From positions 1-64,000 of the forward strand of contig JAVTVJ010001342.1 in assembly GCA_034509425.1 (NCBI GenBank): DNA of 64,000 bases, written 5' to 3'. The DNA is from Eopsaltria australis (lineage: Eukaryota > Chordata > Aves > Passeriformes > Petroicidae). The position numbers were made by a program, and so were the translations under genes. Below, piece by piece: positions 48,801 to 61,554 of this stretch; the first letter of the stretch is position 1, and every line of letters starts with the position of its first letter. Below the pieces are notes generated by a model. That model saw nothing but the letters and a program-made list of their open reading frames with translations. It was not told where the DNA came from and searched no databases.

Positions 48801-51170
48801 GCAACCTCCATTTCACCCCTACAAGACCGGGTCTCTGCCTAAATCCTTGCTTCCATAGTGTATATTTGTAATTTAGAGTAATTTGAAGGAACATCATAGA
48901 AAGCTAGTTCTGTGTCTGCATGTATCTTTTTTATATTGCTAAGAAACCTTATTTCATGTTCAGAATTGCCTGCAGGATATTTTTATAGGCATATAAGTCA
49001 ACAAAAGGAAGTTCAGTGACCTTTAAGACAGAGCTTGATACTTCATATATCAAAATTTTGACCCTTTTTATTCTGAATAAGGATAACTGACTGTAATTAT
49101 TATATCAAAACTTGTAATGAAACAAAGGAAGAAATTAAAATAATGGATTTGAGTACATTTATCTGTCAACTACTGTGTGTCTGTTACCATGCTAGAAATC
49201 CTAGACAACAACCACAAAATTTAGGTTAAGAAAGATGATAAAGCGATTAGTATCTGATCAGGCATCTAAAGTAATGTAAAAAAAGCTTTTTGCACATAAA
49301 GCCTAATTACTTTGGGAGAAAATCCTTCTTTGCACACAGAAGGACGGATCATGTGCTAGCTCTAATTTATGCTGATCCTTATATATTGTGCAGTAGGGAT
49401 ATGCCTTATCCCTTGACTGTCTCTATGTGACATGCAATTTTTCACAGTCCTTCCCAGGGATTTTCAGAATCCAGGAGCAATTCAGCATGGAGAACAGTGG
49501 CAAGCAGGACATGGTGAGTTGTGCCTGCTCATGTCAATGCAGTCATGTTATCTTCCAGCAATATGAAAAGAGATTGCATATTATCATGACTATGACTTGC
49601 TCTTGTAACAACTGTAAAGTGGAAAATAATTTCTACCTTGTCTTTTGCAACCTAGACATGTCTTCTTTCTAAAGTAATTTTAATCTTTTGTCTCTCTTCA
49701 TAATTTATTCTGTATCAACTCCTTAACTCGTGAAGGAGATGAAGCCATGCAACTTCATCTACAGCAGCTAACAGACTTATTCAAGAAAATCCAAAATATT
49801 TCTTCATAATAGCATTTATGCTTATGATCTCTCTGAAAGCTCTGCAAAATCTTTGGGTGATATACTGGTACAGTAAGCATGGTTATTTTAGGTATAGGTT
49901 CATATTTCAAGATTAGCAGGAGAATTTTTTTTTAATATGGCAGTTACTATAGTGACAGTGACAGTTTTGGAGAGGAAAGATGGTATTGTGATAAATATAT
50001 TGTACTAAGATTCAGCTCAAATTGTCAGAAACTCTTCAGAGAGGGTCACTTAGATATTTTTATTTTCTAGTATTTTTTATTGTGGCAGTGCTTTGATGAA
50101 CAAGTTGTTGACCTGAATTGCAGGAGTAAAGCTGGCTGAGAGTTGTTCTTTCATTCTGCAGAATTCTTCTACATTAAAAAATTATTTTTATTCTTTATCA
50201 AAATGACCCCAAATCCCTTGAAAGCTATTTTTGTAAGTAAAATCGACCCTTCTTGCAAAATCTGATGCTCAAGACCTATGCTTTGTGCAGAATCTGGACT
50301 TGGTCCTACACTGCCAACCTGTGCCCAAAAGCCTAATACTGCTACAGTACTGAGGAAGTTCTGTGGTTTACCCTGTTTTGAAAAGGAATTTTATTCTGGA
50401 TTTGGAAAAAAAACCCTGCCCAAATGTTGTCTGATGGTAACTTTGTAATGATTCTTTGTTGAATTAATTAGAAATTCACCAAAGAATCATGCAAAGACTA
50501 GTTTGTTTCCCTAAGAGCATCTAGGCTACACAAGTCTGCTGGTCAATTGACAGTTATCTAAATTAAATCAAGAATCATTCTGTATTGATTTCCTGAATAT
50601 GTGTGTGCAATTCTACAACTTCTAAGGCTGAGTTCTAATTCAGGCTTGATCAGAGTGTGCCTGTTTACATGTCAACATTTCATCTGTGACTAGCAAGCTA
50701 CAGAAAGTCACAGTTGCAACCAAATATTGTCCTCATGTATGCCCAAGATGCAAAGATGAAGCAACAAACACCTTGAAAGGGGGCTGCCATCTCTCAGTGA
50801 ACTGTCAATGCCCATGATAATTATTGAAGTAGCCATGGTATGAAAGTGTATCAGTGGTGGCACAAGTGATCCTTTCTTGCCCGAAAAGAACCTTTAACAG
50901 CTTAAATTTACTGTACATATGGAATCATTCATGGCTGCTGGCAGCTGAAATGGTCATGGCTGAAGTCCCAGTGATAGCTGAGACAAGGTTCAGGCTTCTT
51001 ATCTCTTCTCCATTTCAGTAGCTGATTGCTGGCTTAGAGCTGGTAACTGTGTGAAGCATTGCTGTCTGTGGCCTGCAAGCGTAAGCCATCAGTGGACACA
51101 GCCCAGCAGAGGGGTGTAGGATGCTGTCACCAGCCTCAGCTAGGCAGCACCAGAATTCACTGAGTTTTCA

Positions 51171-51659
51171 TTGCCTCCTAGGCAAGATCAGCATCTAACT
51201 GACTGTGCTGGCAGAGAAGATTCAAGACCAGAATTTTTCCCAGTTATAGCTGAGAAACCCACTCCTTATCTCTTCACCTCTTTGCTACTTGTGAATACTC
51301 CAGGGGAAAGTCTACCAGCTCAGCTTACACCACCACAGTGTTTCCTGAACTGTGAAGTCCCTGGAGGGACTGCAAGTGTCAACATAATCAATTACTGCAT
51401 CTCAGGAAACAATCTAGGTTATCTCTGTACTGAGGTCTTTAGGATAAAGGCTGTCCCCTTGCACCCTCTGAGCAAGAGTAGTATGTTCCAGGGTATCATA
51501 ATGCCACGTGGTAAACTTCTGGTAATACCACTGTATCCAGAAACACCACAATCTCCTGAGACAAGGCTGTTTGTCTTTGGTAACATGAAAAGCTTATTTT
51601 GCCATTTTTCTTTTTTTTTTCCCCTTGTGACTTGTTTGCCTCTAACAGGAGACTGGTGA
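51171..51659 (+). CDS. 162-codon open frame after an acceptor-like site, unassigned
   Basis: A pyrimidine-rich run ending in CCTCCTAG (51174-51181 region) sits at the start of an open frame that runs to 51659. The frame has no ATG at its start, so it could only be an internal or terminal exon. A weak donor (TTTGGTAACA near 51578) lies inside. The translation is rich in P and L, has no charged helix pattern and no recognised domain. Chance is the more likely explanation. Confidence 0.12.
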   Translation: MPPRQDQHLTDCAGREDSRPEFFPVIAEKPTPYLFTSLLLVNTPGESLPAQLTPPQCFLNCEVPGGTASVNIINYCISGNNLGYLCTEVFRIKAVPLHPLSKSSMFQGIIMPRGKLLVIPLYPETPQSPETRLFVFGNMKSLFCHFSFFFPLVTCLPLTGDW

Positions 51660-52361
51660 TAGACTCTCTTGCAATCCAGGATGAAGAAACCAGATTTCCT
51701 TACTGACACCATGTTGTTGGAGCAATGTGATGACAAAATTGTTATGTCTTATTTGGAGATGATTTGGCTCATGTGGGCAGTGTTGGCAGTATTGCCATTT
51801 GGCATGGAGCTGAAAGGCCTGAAAAGCTGATTATACTGAAGTGTTTGAAGGAGGGATTCAGGACATAGCCCTGAGAGCATTATAATCCTGCTCAAGCACC
51901 ATATGAGTTAAAAGACCACTGTTCCATTTCAGTTGTTTCTTCCCTGTGCCTGGAAACCTTCTCTTTCCTTCAGACCAAAGGGTACTTCCTATTTTGAATA
52001 AGGTGATATGTGGTCTGAAAGTAACCTTGTGGCTTACCCCACAAATTAGCTTTTCAAAGGGCTATAGAGTCAGAGCAAATCTCTGTTGGTTCTGCTGGCA
52101 GAGGGTAAAACATTTGTGGTATTTAGGTCTTGAAAATATAATTCCACCTGAGCTGCTTTGTCAGCCAAATCTGTAATGTTTAGTAAGATGGGTTCAATAG
52201 GTCAGATTACCTTGGATGAGCTGGTTCATAGTGGGTCCCTGGGTAAAAGCTCTGCAATCCATCAAGAGAACAGGATAGAACCTGGAGAGGTTAGGTACTT
52301 TATAACAGAGTAAAAACAACAACAGCAACAATAATAGTAGGGTTATGGTAAATAGAGTTAC

Positions 52362-52545
52362 ATAAGGACCTGCAGAGAGACCTTGACAGATTAGATGGGA
52401 AATTGCCAACCGTATGAAGTTTAACACTTCTCTCAAACATACAGTTTGATCTTTGGGGTTGTTCTCTATAGAACCAGGAGCTGGGTTTCAATTATCATTT
52501 TGTGTCCCTTCCAACCCAGGATATTCTGTGATTCTATGATTCTGT
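52362..52545 (+). repeat. CR1 LINE with internal deletion
   Basis: The left part, ATAAGGACCTGCAGAGAGAC, CTTGACAGATTAGATGGGAA and CGTATGAAGTTTAACA, is the segment just after the RT catalytic motif. It is followed within about 75 bp by the extreme 3' end (GTGTCCCTTCCAACCCAGGA, TATTCTGTGATTCTATGATT). In intact CR1 these parts lie close to 1 kb apart, so most of the interval is deleted. Confidence 0.85.
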
Positions 52546-52600
52546 TATAAGGGGAAGGTGAGGCTCACAGGGGGAAAAAATGGTAAAGATTATTTATGAT

Positions 52601-53150
52601 TGTCATAGTTTAAGCCTAGCTGAAAATTAGGCACCACAGAGTCACTTTCTCAAGACCCCTCTCTCCCACCTGACCCTGGTGGAATGAGGAGGAGAATCAA
52701 AGCAAAACTTGTAGGTTGAGATAAGAACAGTTTGATAGTTGAAAATAAAATACAGTAATAATGGTAAATGATGGTAATAAAAAGGGAAAAACAAGTGATG
52801 CACAATACAATTAGTCACCACCCACTGACCAATGTCAGACCCCTCTACCTAAACCCACTTTGGTCCCCTTTCCCAGTACCCCCATATACTGGACATGACA
52901 TTCTATTGGAATAAACCTTTGGTCAGTTTAGGTCATCTATCCCAGCTATGCTTCCTCCCATTTTTTTTGCATACATCGTCACTGGCAGGGCATGAGACTC
53001 CTGGGAGCAGGATGGAATTGGGTCTTAACCAACAGGATAGAGACTTAAGCATGGTTAAGTCACCATTACTCTTATTTAGGCTCTTTTTACCCCTTCATAT
53101 CTTGAATTCCTATCTGCACAGTGGCCTGGCTTAAAAACAGAGCTGAATAA
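52601..53150 (-). mobile_element. Endogenous retrovirus LTR, apparently solo (minus strand)
   Basis: The plus strand starts at 52601 with TGTCATAGTTTAAGCCTAGC. It then runs through GGTTGAGATAAGAACAGTTT, an AATAAAATACAGTAATAATG AT-rich part, AAACAAGTGATGCACAATAC, CACCACCCACTGACC and GGCAGGGCATGAGA. This order belongs to a long terminal repeat that I know as common in bird genomes. In the minus orientation a CRE-like word and a TATA-type CAGTATATG (52883-52891) are in promoter order, so the LTR faces left. The 53000-53150 part is diverged and the outer edge is uncertain. No internal gag, pol or env sequence is seen on either side, which suggests a solo LTR left by recombination. It is decayed. 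The family name is not assigned. Confidence 0.8.
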
Positions 53151-55829
53151 CAACCCCACCACAATCATATCATCAGAGCCACCACCCACTGTCAGGAGGC
53201 AGACAGGAAGCTATTTAGGTTGAGGAACCAAATATTTATCCTACCAGGCTGAGTGATTGCTGCCTTCTATCCTGTAATTTATTCCTAGTTTGGCACCTAT
53301 TCTCCCAAGAGATCAGAGAAGAGTCCGTTCAGATGCAGCCCATGCCTGGGATTTCCTGTGGGTCAGTCCTTGGCATCTCCCTGGATAACATCCAGGATCA
53401 TTCTATAATGCCAGTTCCTCAGCATCCTAGTCAGAAAAAGGAGATAAAGGTACTATCTGAGAGTCTTTTTTGTAGTTGCACTGATGTGTTTGTTTTTTTT
53501 TAGTAATTTCAACATCTGAATTGGAAGGCAAGGGTTGGATTCATCTCACCCACATTAAACCATCTGGAAGATAGATGCTCAGTCCTGACTAATGGTTTCA
53601 GGTCTCTTTGTGTGCAGTTATGGCATATGGTCCCTCCAGGGATCAGTTACCATCTTTCTCAGATATCTACTTTAGTGTCCTCTGCAGATGCCTGTCTCTC
53701 TGCAGTGATTTCTTAGGGAGACTGCAGTCTTATTTCCAACTGGATCTTCACTTTTAGATGGGTTAATAGGAGTTGGATATCATTAATTTCTACACGCCTC
53801 CATCAAAATCTGGTCCATTGTAGTCCATACATTAGCCACAGCAAGTGCTAGAACCACTAGTTTGACAGTGCACAGATCCTATTTTTTTTTTTCTGAGGAT
53901 CTTTCAGTTAAAGATCTGTCAGAATTGATTCCATATAGAAATTGGATAATGAAGTCCTGAGCCCTGCCAGCATGTTGCTGTTCAAGTTAGATGGAAGTTG
54001 AAAGAGAATGCAGAAGGTGGTGGTCCAGGATTAGCACACATAGCACACATTAGCACACATAGCACAGTAAAGAGACTCTCCCAAAAGGGAAAATGTGGTT
54101 GTAGCTTTTGCAGTGTTTGAAGTTTAAAAGAGGTTATTTTACAACACTCTCCAGTCATAACTATGCATCTATACTTATGTAGGACACTGAAAGAATGTAA
54201 TGATTTACTCAAGGGCAAAGCGATACCCCACTTGTATTAACTGTTCATCCCTTAGGCAATGTGAGATTATACTGACTTTTCCACAGAAGCCTTATTTGTG
54301 GCATTTAATCAGATCCTATATACTTGCTATTAGACAAATAGTGGGAGCTAAAGTACCATAAAGATGCAAAGAAGGCTGCTTAAGGTGGAGGGATCTTATA
54401 TTATAATAGTTGTATTTACTGCAGTAAATACTTTGGATAGTATTTAATATTATTAACAGATAGTTTTCATAGCTTTAAAGGATATGCAAAGGGGCTTTTA
54501 AGTGATGTTTTTAATATCTGAAGGAAAGAGGATTTTGCATGTAGTTTGTGTAGAAACTGTTGCTTTCAAATGTCTCTAATTATAAAACAATATTTTTAAT
54601 AATCCTAATGTCTGGAGCTGGAAAGTTTATCTATTAAGCAGCTTGATTATCTTAGAATAGGAGCTAATGGCATAAATCCTCTTCTGGTACCTGAAGGGCA
54701 AAAGTATAACTGAGGAACAGTTTGCAGTGATGGCTGCAAGCCATGTCAGTACTGGCTGGTCCTAGACCAGCTGCATGGTGATCTACTTTCCAGTTTCAAC
54801 ACAGTAGCCTCAGGCTGCTCTTGCTTGTACCAGTTTCCCAAATCCCCAGCACTGCTGCTGTGATTGCTGAGAACACAGTGAGACACATGGGAGGCAAGGA
54901 GGGGGGAAAGGTGCCCTCACCAGCAGAGTCCACATTCTGGAACCTTCCACCAAGACCTGTGCAGAGGAGCAAAGTCACCTATTGAATTCGACTGGCTTAG
55001 ATTTTACAAGTTTTTCATTTTGCCACTGGAGGCTTTTTATATTAATTTTCCCTAGCACAGTTGTCCTTTGTTTGTTTTTATCTGCAGTGAGGTAGCACTA
55101 ATTAATATTGATTATGGTGTTTTCATATAGCATTCCCTTGTGATGGGAAAGCTGGGATATAAATAGTTTTCAATCATTATTTGAGATATTTTAAAAATAC
55201 TGCTGTGATATAATTTGAAAAAAATAATAGAAAGGAAAGTGTTGCTTTCCATCTCTGAACCCTTCTTCTTTTTTTTTTTTAATCTTACAATCATCAATTA
55301 ATTTAGTTCCCTGCATTTTTTGCAAAAAGAGGTGAAATGACTGTTCTGTCTGCAAAGAGAATGGGCACAGCAAAATTTTCATACACCTGGGCAAGTATCA
55401 AGATGTTAGTGGAGGTCTTGGAACAGAGCTTGTATGGAGGATATGTGTAGATGGGAGATACTTAATGCAGTGTAGAGGAATTTCTTTATTGCTTTTGGTA
55501 GAGGCTATGAATCAAGTTTATATTAGAAACGGCTGGGACATTTCTGCATAAATGGCAATTTTTCAAATGCAAATGGTTCAGAAAGATGTATCAATTTTAA
55601 ACAGAAGACAGAGAAAGATTTTAGCAGTACAGTCAGTAAAATATGGGCCCTGGGAAGTGGGAGGTGGCAAGTTAAGGCTTTTAATTGATTCAAGATCATC
55701 TGTGCTGAAGAACTTTCACTGAGTGCATGTAGATCTAGATCTGAAGCTTTGTCACTCTTTGAGAGAAGCTACTCCATGGCCATTCCATACCACGGCAAAG
55801 CAACAGAGACCAGAACAGGGGCTTTTACT
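53151..55829. other. Non-coding sequence, one 19-bp duplication
   Basis: No gene recognised. Contains T runs (53490, 53882, 55268) and a 19-bp tandem repeat at 54031-54068. 53170-53760 reads like single-copy sequence with few distinctive marks. Confidence 0.55.
54031..54068 (+). repeat. 19-bp tandem duplication
   Basis: TTAGCACACATAGCACACA (54031-54049) is followed by TTAGCACACATAGCACAGT (54050-54068), differing only in the last two bases. The unit itself contains a smaller AGCACACAT repeat. Confidence 0.93.
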
Positions 55830-56811
55830 GGGGCAGGGGGCCATCAGGGTAGTGGGAACAACCATCAGGAGCCAGCAGTGCTCTCATGGGACAGTGTAGT
55901 TTAATGTGTTTATCACTTACATAGATTAAGGGATTGAGTGCACCTTTAGCACATTTGCAGACCACACCAAGCTAAGTAATACAGTTGACACACCTGAAGG
56001 ATGGGATGCCGTCCGGAGGGACCTGGACAAGCTCAAGAAATTGTCCCATTGGATTCTCATTAGGTTTAATAACATCAGGTGCAAGGTGCTGCATTCTGTA
56101 CCATCACAGGCTGGGGGATAAGCAGATCCAGACAGCCCTGTGAAGGACTTGGGTGCATGAGAGGCTGGACATGAGCAGGCAAAGTGCCCTCCCAGCCCAG
56201 AAAGCCAATTGTATCCTGGGCTGCATCAAAAGCAGTGTGGCCAGCAGGTCAAGGGAGGGGATTCTGCCCCACTGCTCCCTCTGGTGAGTTCCCACCTGGA
56301 GTGCTGCATCCGGTTCTGGGGCCCCATCTCAAGAAGGACAGTCTGTTGGAGTGAGTCCAGGGGAAGCCACCACAATGATTAGAGGGATGAAACACCCCTC
56401 CTACAAGCTAAAACTGAGAGAGTTGGGGTTGTTCATTCCAGAGAAGAGAAGGCTCTGGGGAGACCTTATTGCAGCCTTCCAGTACCTAAAGGGCACCTGT
56501 AAGAAAGATAGGGACAAATTTTTAGCAGGGCCTGTTGTGATAGAGTAAGGGTAATGGTTTTATACTAAAATGGTACCATACTAAATGGTTTTATCTTGGA
56601 TATAAAGACGATTTTTTACAAGGGTAGTATAGTACTGGAGCTTATTGCCCAAAGAGGCAGTGGATGTCCCATCCCATGAATCATTCAAGGTGAGTCTGGA
56701 CGAGGCCCTGAGCAACTGATCTCATTGAAGATATCTCTTCATTGCAAGGAGGTTGGGCTTGATGACCTTTAAAGGTCCCTCCCAACCCAAAATATGCTAT
56801 GATTCTATGAT
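55830..56811 (+). repeat. CR1 LINE, long 3' copy
   Basis: About 980 bp of CR1 on the plus strand. The region of the RT catalytic motif reads TTTGCAGACCACACCAAGCT (55952-55971), giving FADH instead of FADD. It is followed by GGACCTGGACAAGCTCAAGA, GCCCAGAAAGCCAATTGTAT, GTGGCCAGCAGGTCAAGGGA, GAGAGAGTTGGGGTTGTTCA and GGGGAGACCTTATTGCAGCC. The end is GGTTGGGCTTGATGACCTTT, GGTCCCTCCCAACCCAAAAT and GCTATGATTCTATGATA. A local disruption with a small repeat of ACTAAAATGGT / ACTAAATGGT lies near 56565. It is 5'-truncated and dead through substitutions and indels. Of a different subfamily from the 32.6 kb copy, judged by the tail. Confidence 0.95.
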
Positions 56812-58449
56812 ATCCTGGGACAGGTCCTAACCATTTAGGCATCCATCTTCTCAATGGAATTGTCAATATTTTTGACTGAATTATGCTTTAATGAATCTCT
56901 TAGAAAGATATCAGTTTAATTCTGCTCTGTAGAGGAACTAAGTTGTAAACTCTCAGTAGCTGCCACAAAAAAGAGATTCATCTTGTTTGTGTTTGTTTTG
57001 TTTAGAGTGGATGTATAGATCATTTTTAAAAGTGTTTCAAGGTGTCATTCCAAAGATGCACACCTGTAAAAATAAATTATATTGGCTTACATTGGACTTT
57101 AGGAAATATGACAATCATATAGTCACACATATTTTGGTTTGTTTCCGATATTAGCTAACAGCATCTCTTTCCAGAACAAATGTACTTCCATACAAATATA
57201 CAGAAAAAAGATATTCAGAAAACTTCATCGTCTTAGTGGCAAGTTTTTTATACATAAAATCATTCTAAAAATTCCATTAATTAAGTATATTATATCATGA
57301 CATTATAGGCACAGAAATAACAGCTTCAGCCTTTTGAGTACCAGGAATCTGCAGGCTACCAATGGAACCCATAGCTAGTTGTCTCCCTAGATCTCACGAT
57401 AATGTGGTCAGAAGGCATAAAGTAGGTTATTTTCACGTATTTTATGTAGTACTGTTACAGATAAATAATATCAATTTATAAGGAGAAGGATATGAAAAAT
57501 AGCATTTCTAAAAATCCCCTTAAATATTGTACCTTCCCCACCCCATAATATATGTGACATTTCTCAGCAACATATGTGCTGCTGGGGGTGTGAGAATTTT
57601 GCATACGTAAGTTTTCTCTCAATTATTTAACTGATTCATGGTTTGCCACCTACATGTAGATAACTATCCAAAAATCCTGATGATATTACTTTTACATGTC
57701 ATCAGATAATTTTATATTGAACTAAAAAGTCTTCAATAACTTTTTTAAAACCTCCCTTACTATGATATATAAATATATATGTGTTTCCTCTCTTGTTTTA
57801 GGCTTTAATGTTGTCCCTTGATAGTCACTGCATCAAGTCAGTAAAAGTTCTGCTCCCGATCACACAGAATATAATGTGAAAAACTTCCACAATGGAACTG
57901 AACAATTTGTATGAAGATTAGTACTTGCCTAAATCTTAAGAGTAGTCTTAATCACATTTCAAACAAAACCATAGGATGGGAAAAAGGGCTAATGACAAAT
58001 TTCACTGAAAACCTCAAAGACAAACATGGTTCATGATATAATTTTATTTTTAAAAGCTAGATTTATGGATTACAACCAAATGAATCAATTATTCCTGTAA
58101 ATACAGAGAAAATAACTATCTTTCCAACAAGAAGCAGCTGTATTTTTCCAATACTATTAAAATTTGAATTAATAGTAAACGAAACAAAAAATGAAGGGAG
58201 TAAGTGGATTATAGGCATTACTTGTTCCAAATGACATAATTCCACCACAGACTCCACACTAAGTATTTTTGGTAAAATGATACTTCAGTTTTAACTATGA
58301 TTTCTGAGCCCTTAGTCACATTTACTGTAACCTCTGTGGAATTGATAATCACTCTCATGAACAAAAGAGAGAGGCAAAACTCAGCATGAAAAAAAAGCTT
58401 TTTGTTTAGAATCTGATTAATTAAATCTTAGTTCTGTTCATCACAGATT
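56812..58449. other. AT-rich non-coding sequence, nothing recognised
   Basis: No gene or repeat family seen. Several ATATAT-type words around 57765-57782. Confidence 0.6.
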
Positions 58450-58800
58450 TCTTTCATCATGTGATGGCCAGTAAGGACCATTATGATCAGTTGGTCTGAC
58501 CTCTGTCTGCAGACATTTGCTCAGGAACTGGATTAAAGCACATTTCATAGGAAGACACGTAATAATTTCTTGAAGACCTAAAGTTGGCATGAATTTACAG
58601 CCTCCTGATAAGCTGATCCCATTTTTACCTACCTTCACAGCTAAGAAAAAATCATGTGTCATTTTAGGGCTCAAAGTTGTATTTCCTCCTCTTTATCATC
58701 AGTCCCAGCTACTGGATTGTCTTGCCTTTGCCTGCAAGACATCATGTGAACAAAAGCTTTGTTCATGGATCAGATCTTAAAAAAAACCCAGGAGTACTTC
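58450..58800 (-). repeat. Ancient CR1-type LINE 3' fragment (minus strand)
   Basis: GATGGCCAGTAAGGACCATT, ATGATCAGTTGGTCTGACCT and CTGTCTGCAGACATTTGCTC correspond to the antisense end of a very old CR1 type, whose end reads GGACCATTATGATCATCTAG. Later parts (TAAAGCACATTTCATAGGAA, TCCCAGCTACTGGATTGTCT, TGCCTTTGCCTGCAAGAC) keep the order. Divergence is high. The inner end is unclear and may extend to about 58860. Confidence 0.65.
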
Positions 58801-60150
58801 TCAGTGTCTACATTGTAAATTGTGTCTTTTGTGACCTGAATTATTTGTGGCCCCTTTTGTACACGCTGCACTTTCCACACTGTTGCTTAAATGGGACTGT
58901 CAAGAGACAGAAACAGGATTCTAGCAATGGTTTTAGCACTGCTGTGTTCAGAGACAAAGTGCCTTCCCAGCTTATTCTCACATTACCCTTGGAGCACATG
59001 CAAGCATCTTACTGAGTGCTATGGCCAGAACATTGAAACAGGTCAGTAAGGACACCTGGGTCTTTCTAGTGAATGCTTCAACAGGTCTCTCACCTGTGAG
59101 AACAGCTGGCCCTCTTTTTATCCAAACATACTACCCAGCACTTGCTTGAATTAGAGTACATTTTGCTAGGCAGTGAAGAATTTGTCTCTAATCTCATAAT
59201 TAACTGCCTCACCCACCTTGGTGGTATCTTTCTTCTACAATTGAACATCATCTTCTATGAGACCTTGATAAAAACATCCAATAACATTGGAACACTCTTC
59301 TAGGAGGTTTCAGGAGACACTGTGGCAGTTGGATCTAGGACTAAGTATGAGGTAAAACTCATTAATATCTTAATTTCATTAAGATCTTAATATTCATTCC
59401 TGAATGGAAATGAGCTTTTCACCTCTACATCAGTTTTCACTGTACCTTGTTTTCATTCCTGGCGGCATTTGTAGAAGTTTTTTAAACAATAAAAGAGGAA
59501 CCCCGTAAAATCAGTGGTAGTTAAACTTCTCCAGAGCCTGAAGAAGTCTGTTAGTGGCCAAACAATGTGATCAAAATGCAGATGGGTTTAGTTTGTCCGT
59601 GATATCATAAAGAAATATAAGATCAGGCAAGGCATTTTCACAAACCATCATATACAATAGTGGAGGAAAAGGATGAAACTATAAGAGCAGCTGAAAACTC
59701 AAAGAATAGAGAATTCAGTTTGTTGGGAAGTTTTCTAAAGTCTGCATGAAAAAGTAGGGAGTGGGGTAAGAACAGTCACTGAATACAAACGGAGGTACCA
59801 GCTGCTGTGAGGGTGGGCAGGGCGCTGAGACTGCCTAATTAGAGCAGTAGTTATCCCACAATCCTATGGGAAAGTCAAAAAGATACAAAGATCATTGTGA
59901 TTTTTTGGAGCACACCACTGTTGAGCTTCAGGCCCTTGCTATGTCAACATGCATGTTTTCCAAATAGCTATGCAACAATCGATCAGGTTTAGACTAATGT
60001 TGTTTTCTCAGAATGTCGGTTCTTCACGTTGTAGGTCTTACCAGTAATCAGGCAAAATCTCTCACGAGATGAAGATTGCGAAGTACTGCTGTGAGAAAGG
60101 GCACTGACTTATTCACCAGCCAGAGGAAACAGGTTCATGATGAATGGTGC

Positions 60151-60223
60151 AAAAAACAAAACAAAACAAAAAAAACCAAAAAAAAAAAAAAAAAAACCAA
60201 AAATAAAACCAAAAAAAAAAAAA
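60151..60223 (+). repeat. A-rich tract
   Basis: Runs of A interrupted by C pairs (AAAACAAAACAAAA, AACCAAAA) over 73 bp. No retroposed gene is seen immediately upstream, and no target duplication is obvious, so it is listed as simple A-rich DNA. The frames through it, coding for lysine or phenylalanine runs, are artefacts. Confidence 0.9.
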
Positions 60224-61554
60224 TGGGAGCAAGTATCTAACCTAACTGGGATGGAACGGTTTGTGGAGAACCTCTTCAGTCTGTTTTGCAATGTGTGGTT
60301 TAGGCAATTCTTGGTATGTACTACATAGGCTAAATCCCTTCTCTCTGTCTAATGCTTTGTGCTACATCAATTGACGTAGGGACAGGATTTAAACATATTG
60401 TTGTCCTTGAGGCGGGGACTTTGCAACCAAAAATGTAGAAATTAGCTTTTCCTCTCCTTTAATATAGCCTTACCACCAACTCAGAAGCCCATGACGCAGT
60501 TTCCGCCTCTACCTCTAATGACACAGATGCCTAAAGTTCTTAGCCTGAAAACCTGAATTTACCCCTGCTTCTTTCTCCATGTAGGATGAATGATTCATTT
60601 TATTCCATGACGCTGCTTCCAACTGCAAAACTGTTACATAAAGGCATTCAGACCTTCTGCTTTTCATTCAGCTTTGGGAATTTCCTGTGGTTTATCACCA
60701 AGACCTAGGTAGAGTGAAGTTCAGAATGATTTTGAATCAGGTGATAGCAATTCACATAGAATAAATTTTTTTGTATTTGTGCTGTTTTTCCTTTATAGTA
60801 TACTTTGTGGTATTTAACATTCATCCCACTTCAAAATTCCATCTTTTTAAGCTAAACACTGCTTTTTCTAGTCCATGATAATTTCATATCAACATGACAT
60901 TTACCCAGTCCCCGTTCAAGAATACTGTCCTCTTCAGGAGAGAACTCATGAATCTGTTTATATCACAAGACCAGCAGTGGGAAGAATATACACAGATTGA
61001 ACTAATGAATAGGAATGGTCTGCATTGGGAATAGTTTATTCCCCAAAATAACTCAATTAATTCTATATATTCTTGTCTATTTTTTAAAACCAAAAGTGTA
61101 TATATCTCTTTTTGTTCTGAAGGTTTTTTTAGTCCTAATTTTTCTCCTGGTTCTCATTAATAATTTTATTTCCGTTTGTGAGTTTTATGCTCATCTATAG
61201 ATTCAAAGGTATTTAAATATGCATCCTCTGATTAGGCAGACCCCACACATGGGCAGCATCTGTTCAACACAGTGAATCCTCAGAGAGATGTGGACTGACC
61301 TATATAGAGATGGGTGATGGAGAGATAAGGACTTCTTCCTCACCCAGGTTTCCTTTCTGTATGATAGACTAGGATGCTGCTTTACTCCTAACATAATGAT
61401 TAACCATTCCTAACAAGGTGATTTCCAGTAGGTGAAACTTTCCAGTTTATTAGCATTATTTTGACTTTGAAAAACCAGTAATTAGTATGTGCTAAAATGG
61501 TATACCTGAGGCTTGCTACTATTAGCTCTGAAACAGAAGAAAAAGAGGAGTAAT

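Larger units (their letters stand above)
38989..52361. other. 13 kb of unique non-coding sequence, no clear repeat
   Basis: The longest repeat-poor stretch. It includes a G/T tract (40495-40556), a locally GC-richer segment open on both strands (42904-43587; 179 codons plus strand from ATG 43048, 146 codons minus strand), a GC/CpG-richer block (45380-45850), an octamer-like ATGCAAAT at about 44934, and a 162-codon frame at 51171-51659. None of the translations has a domain that I recognise. Confidence 0.5.

Noticed and set aside
56104..56548. Short frames inside the 56 kb CR1
   Set aside because: They are fragments or antisense of the CR1 ORF2 end and tail, not independent genes.
60151..60223. 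Poly(A) tail of a processed pseudogene
   Set aside because: The A run is interrupted by CC and no gene-like sequence or target duplication is seen upstream.
60109..60328. Frames coding for lysine or phenylalanine runs
   Set aside because: Produced by the A-rich tract at 60151-60223.
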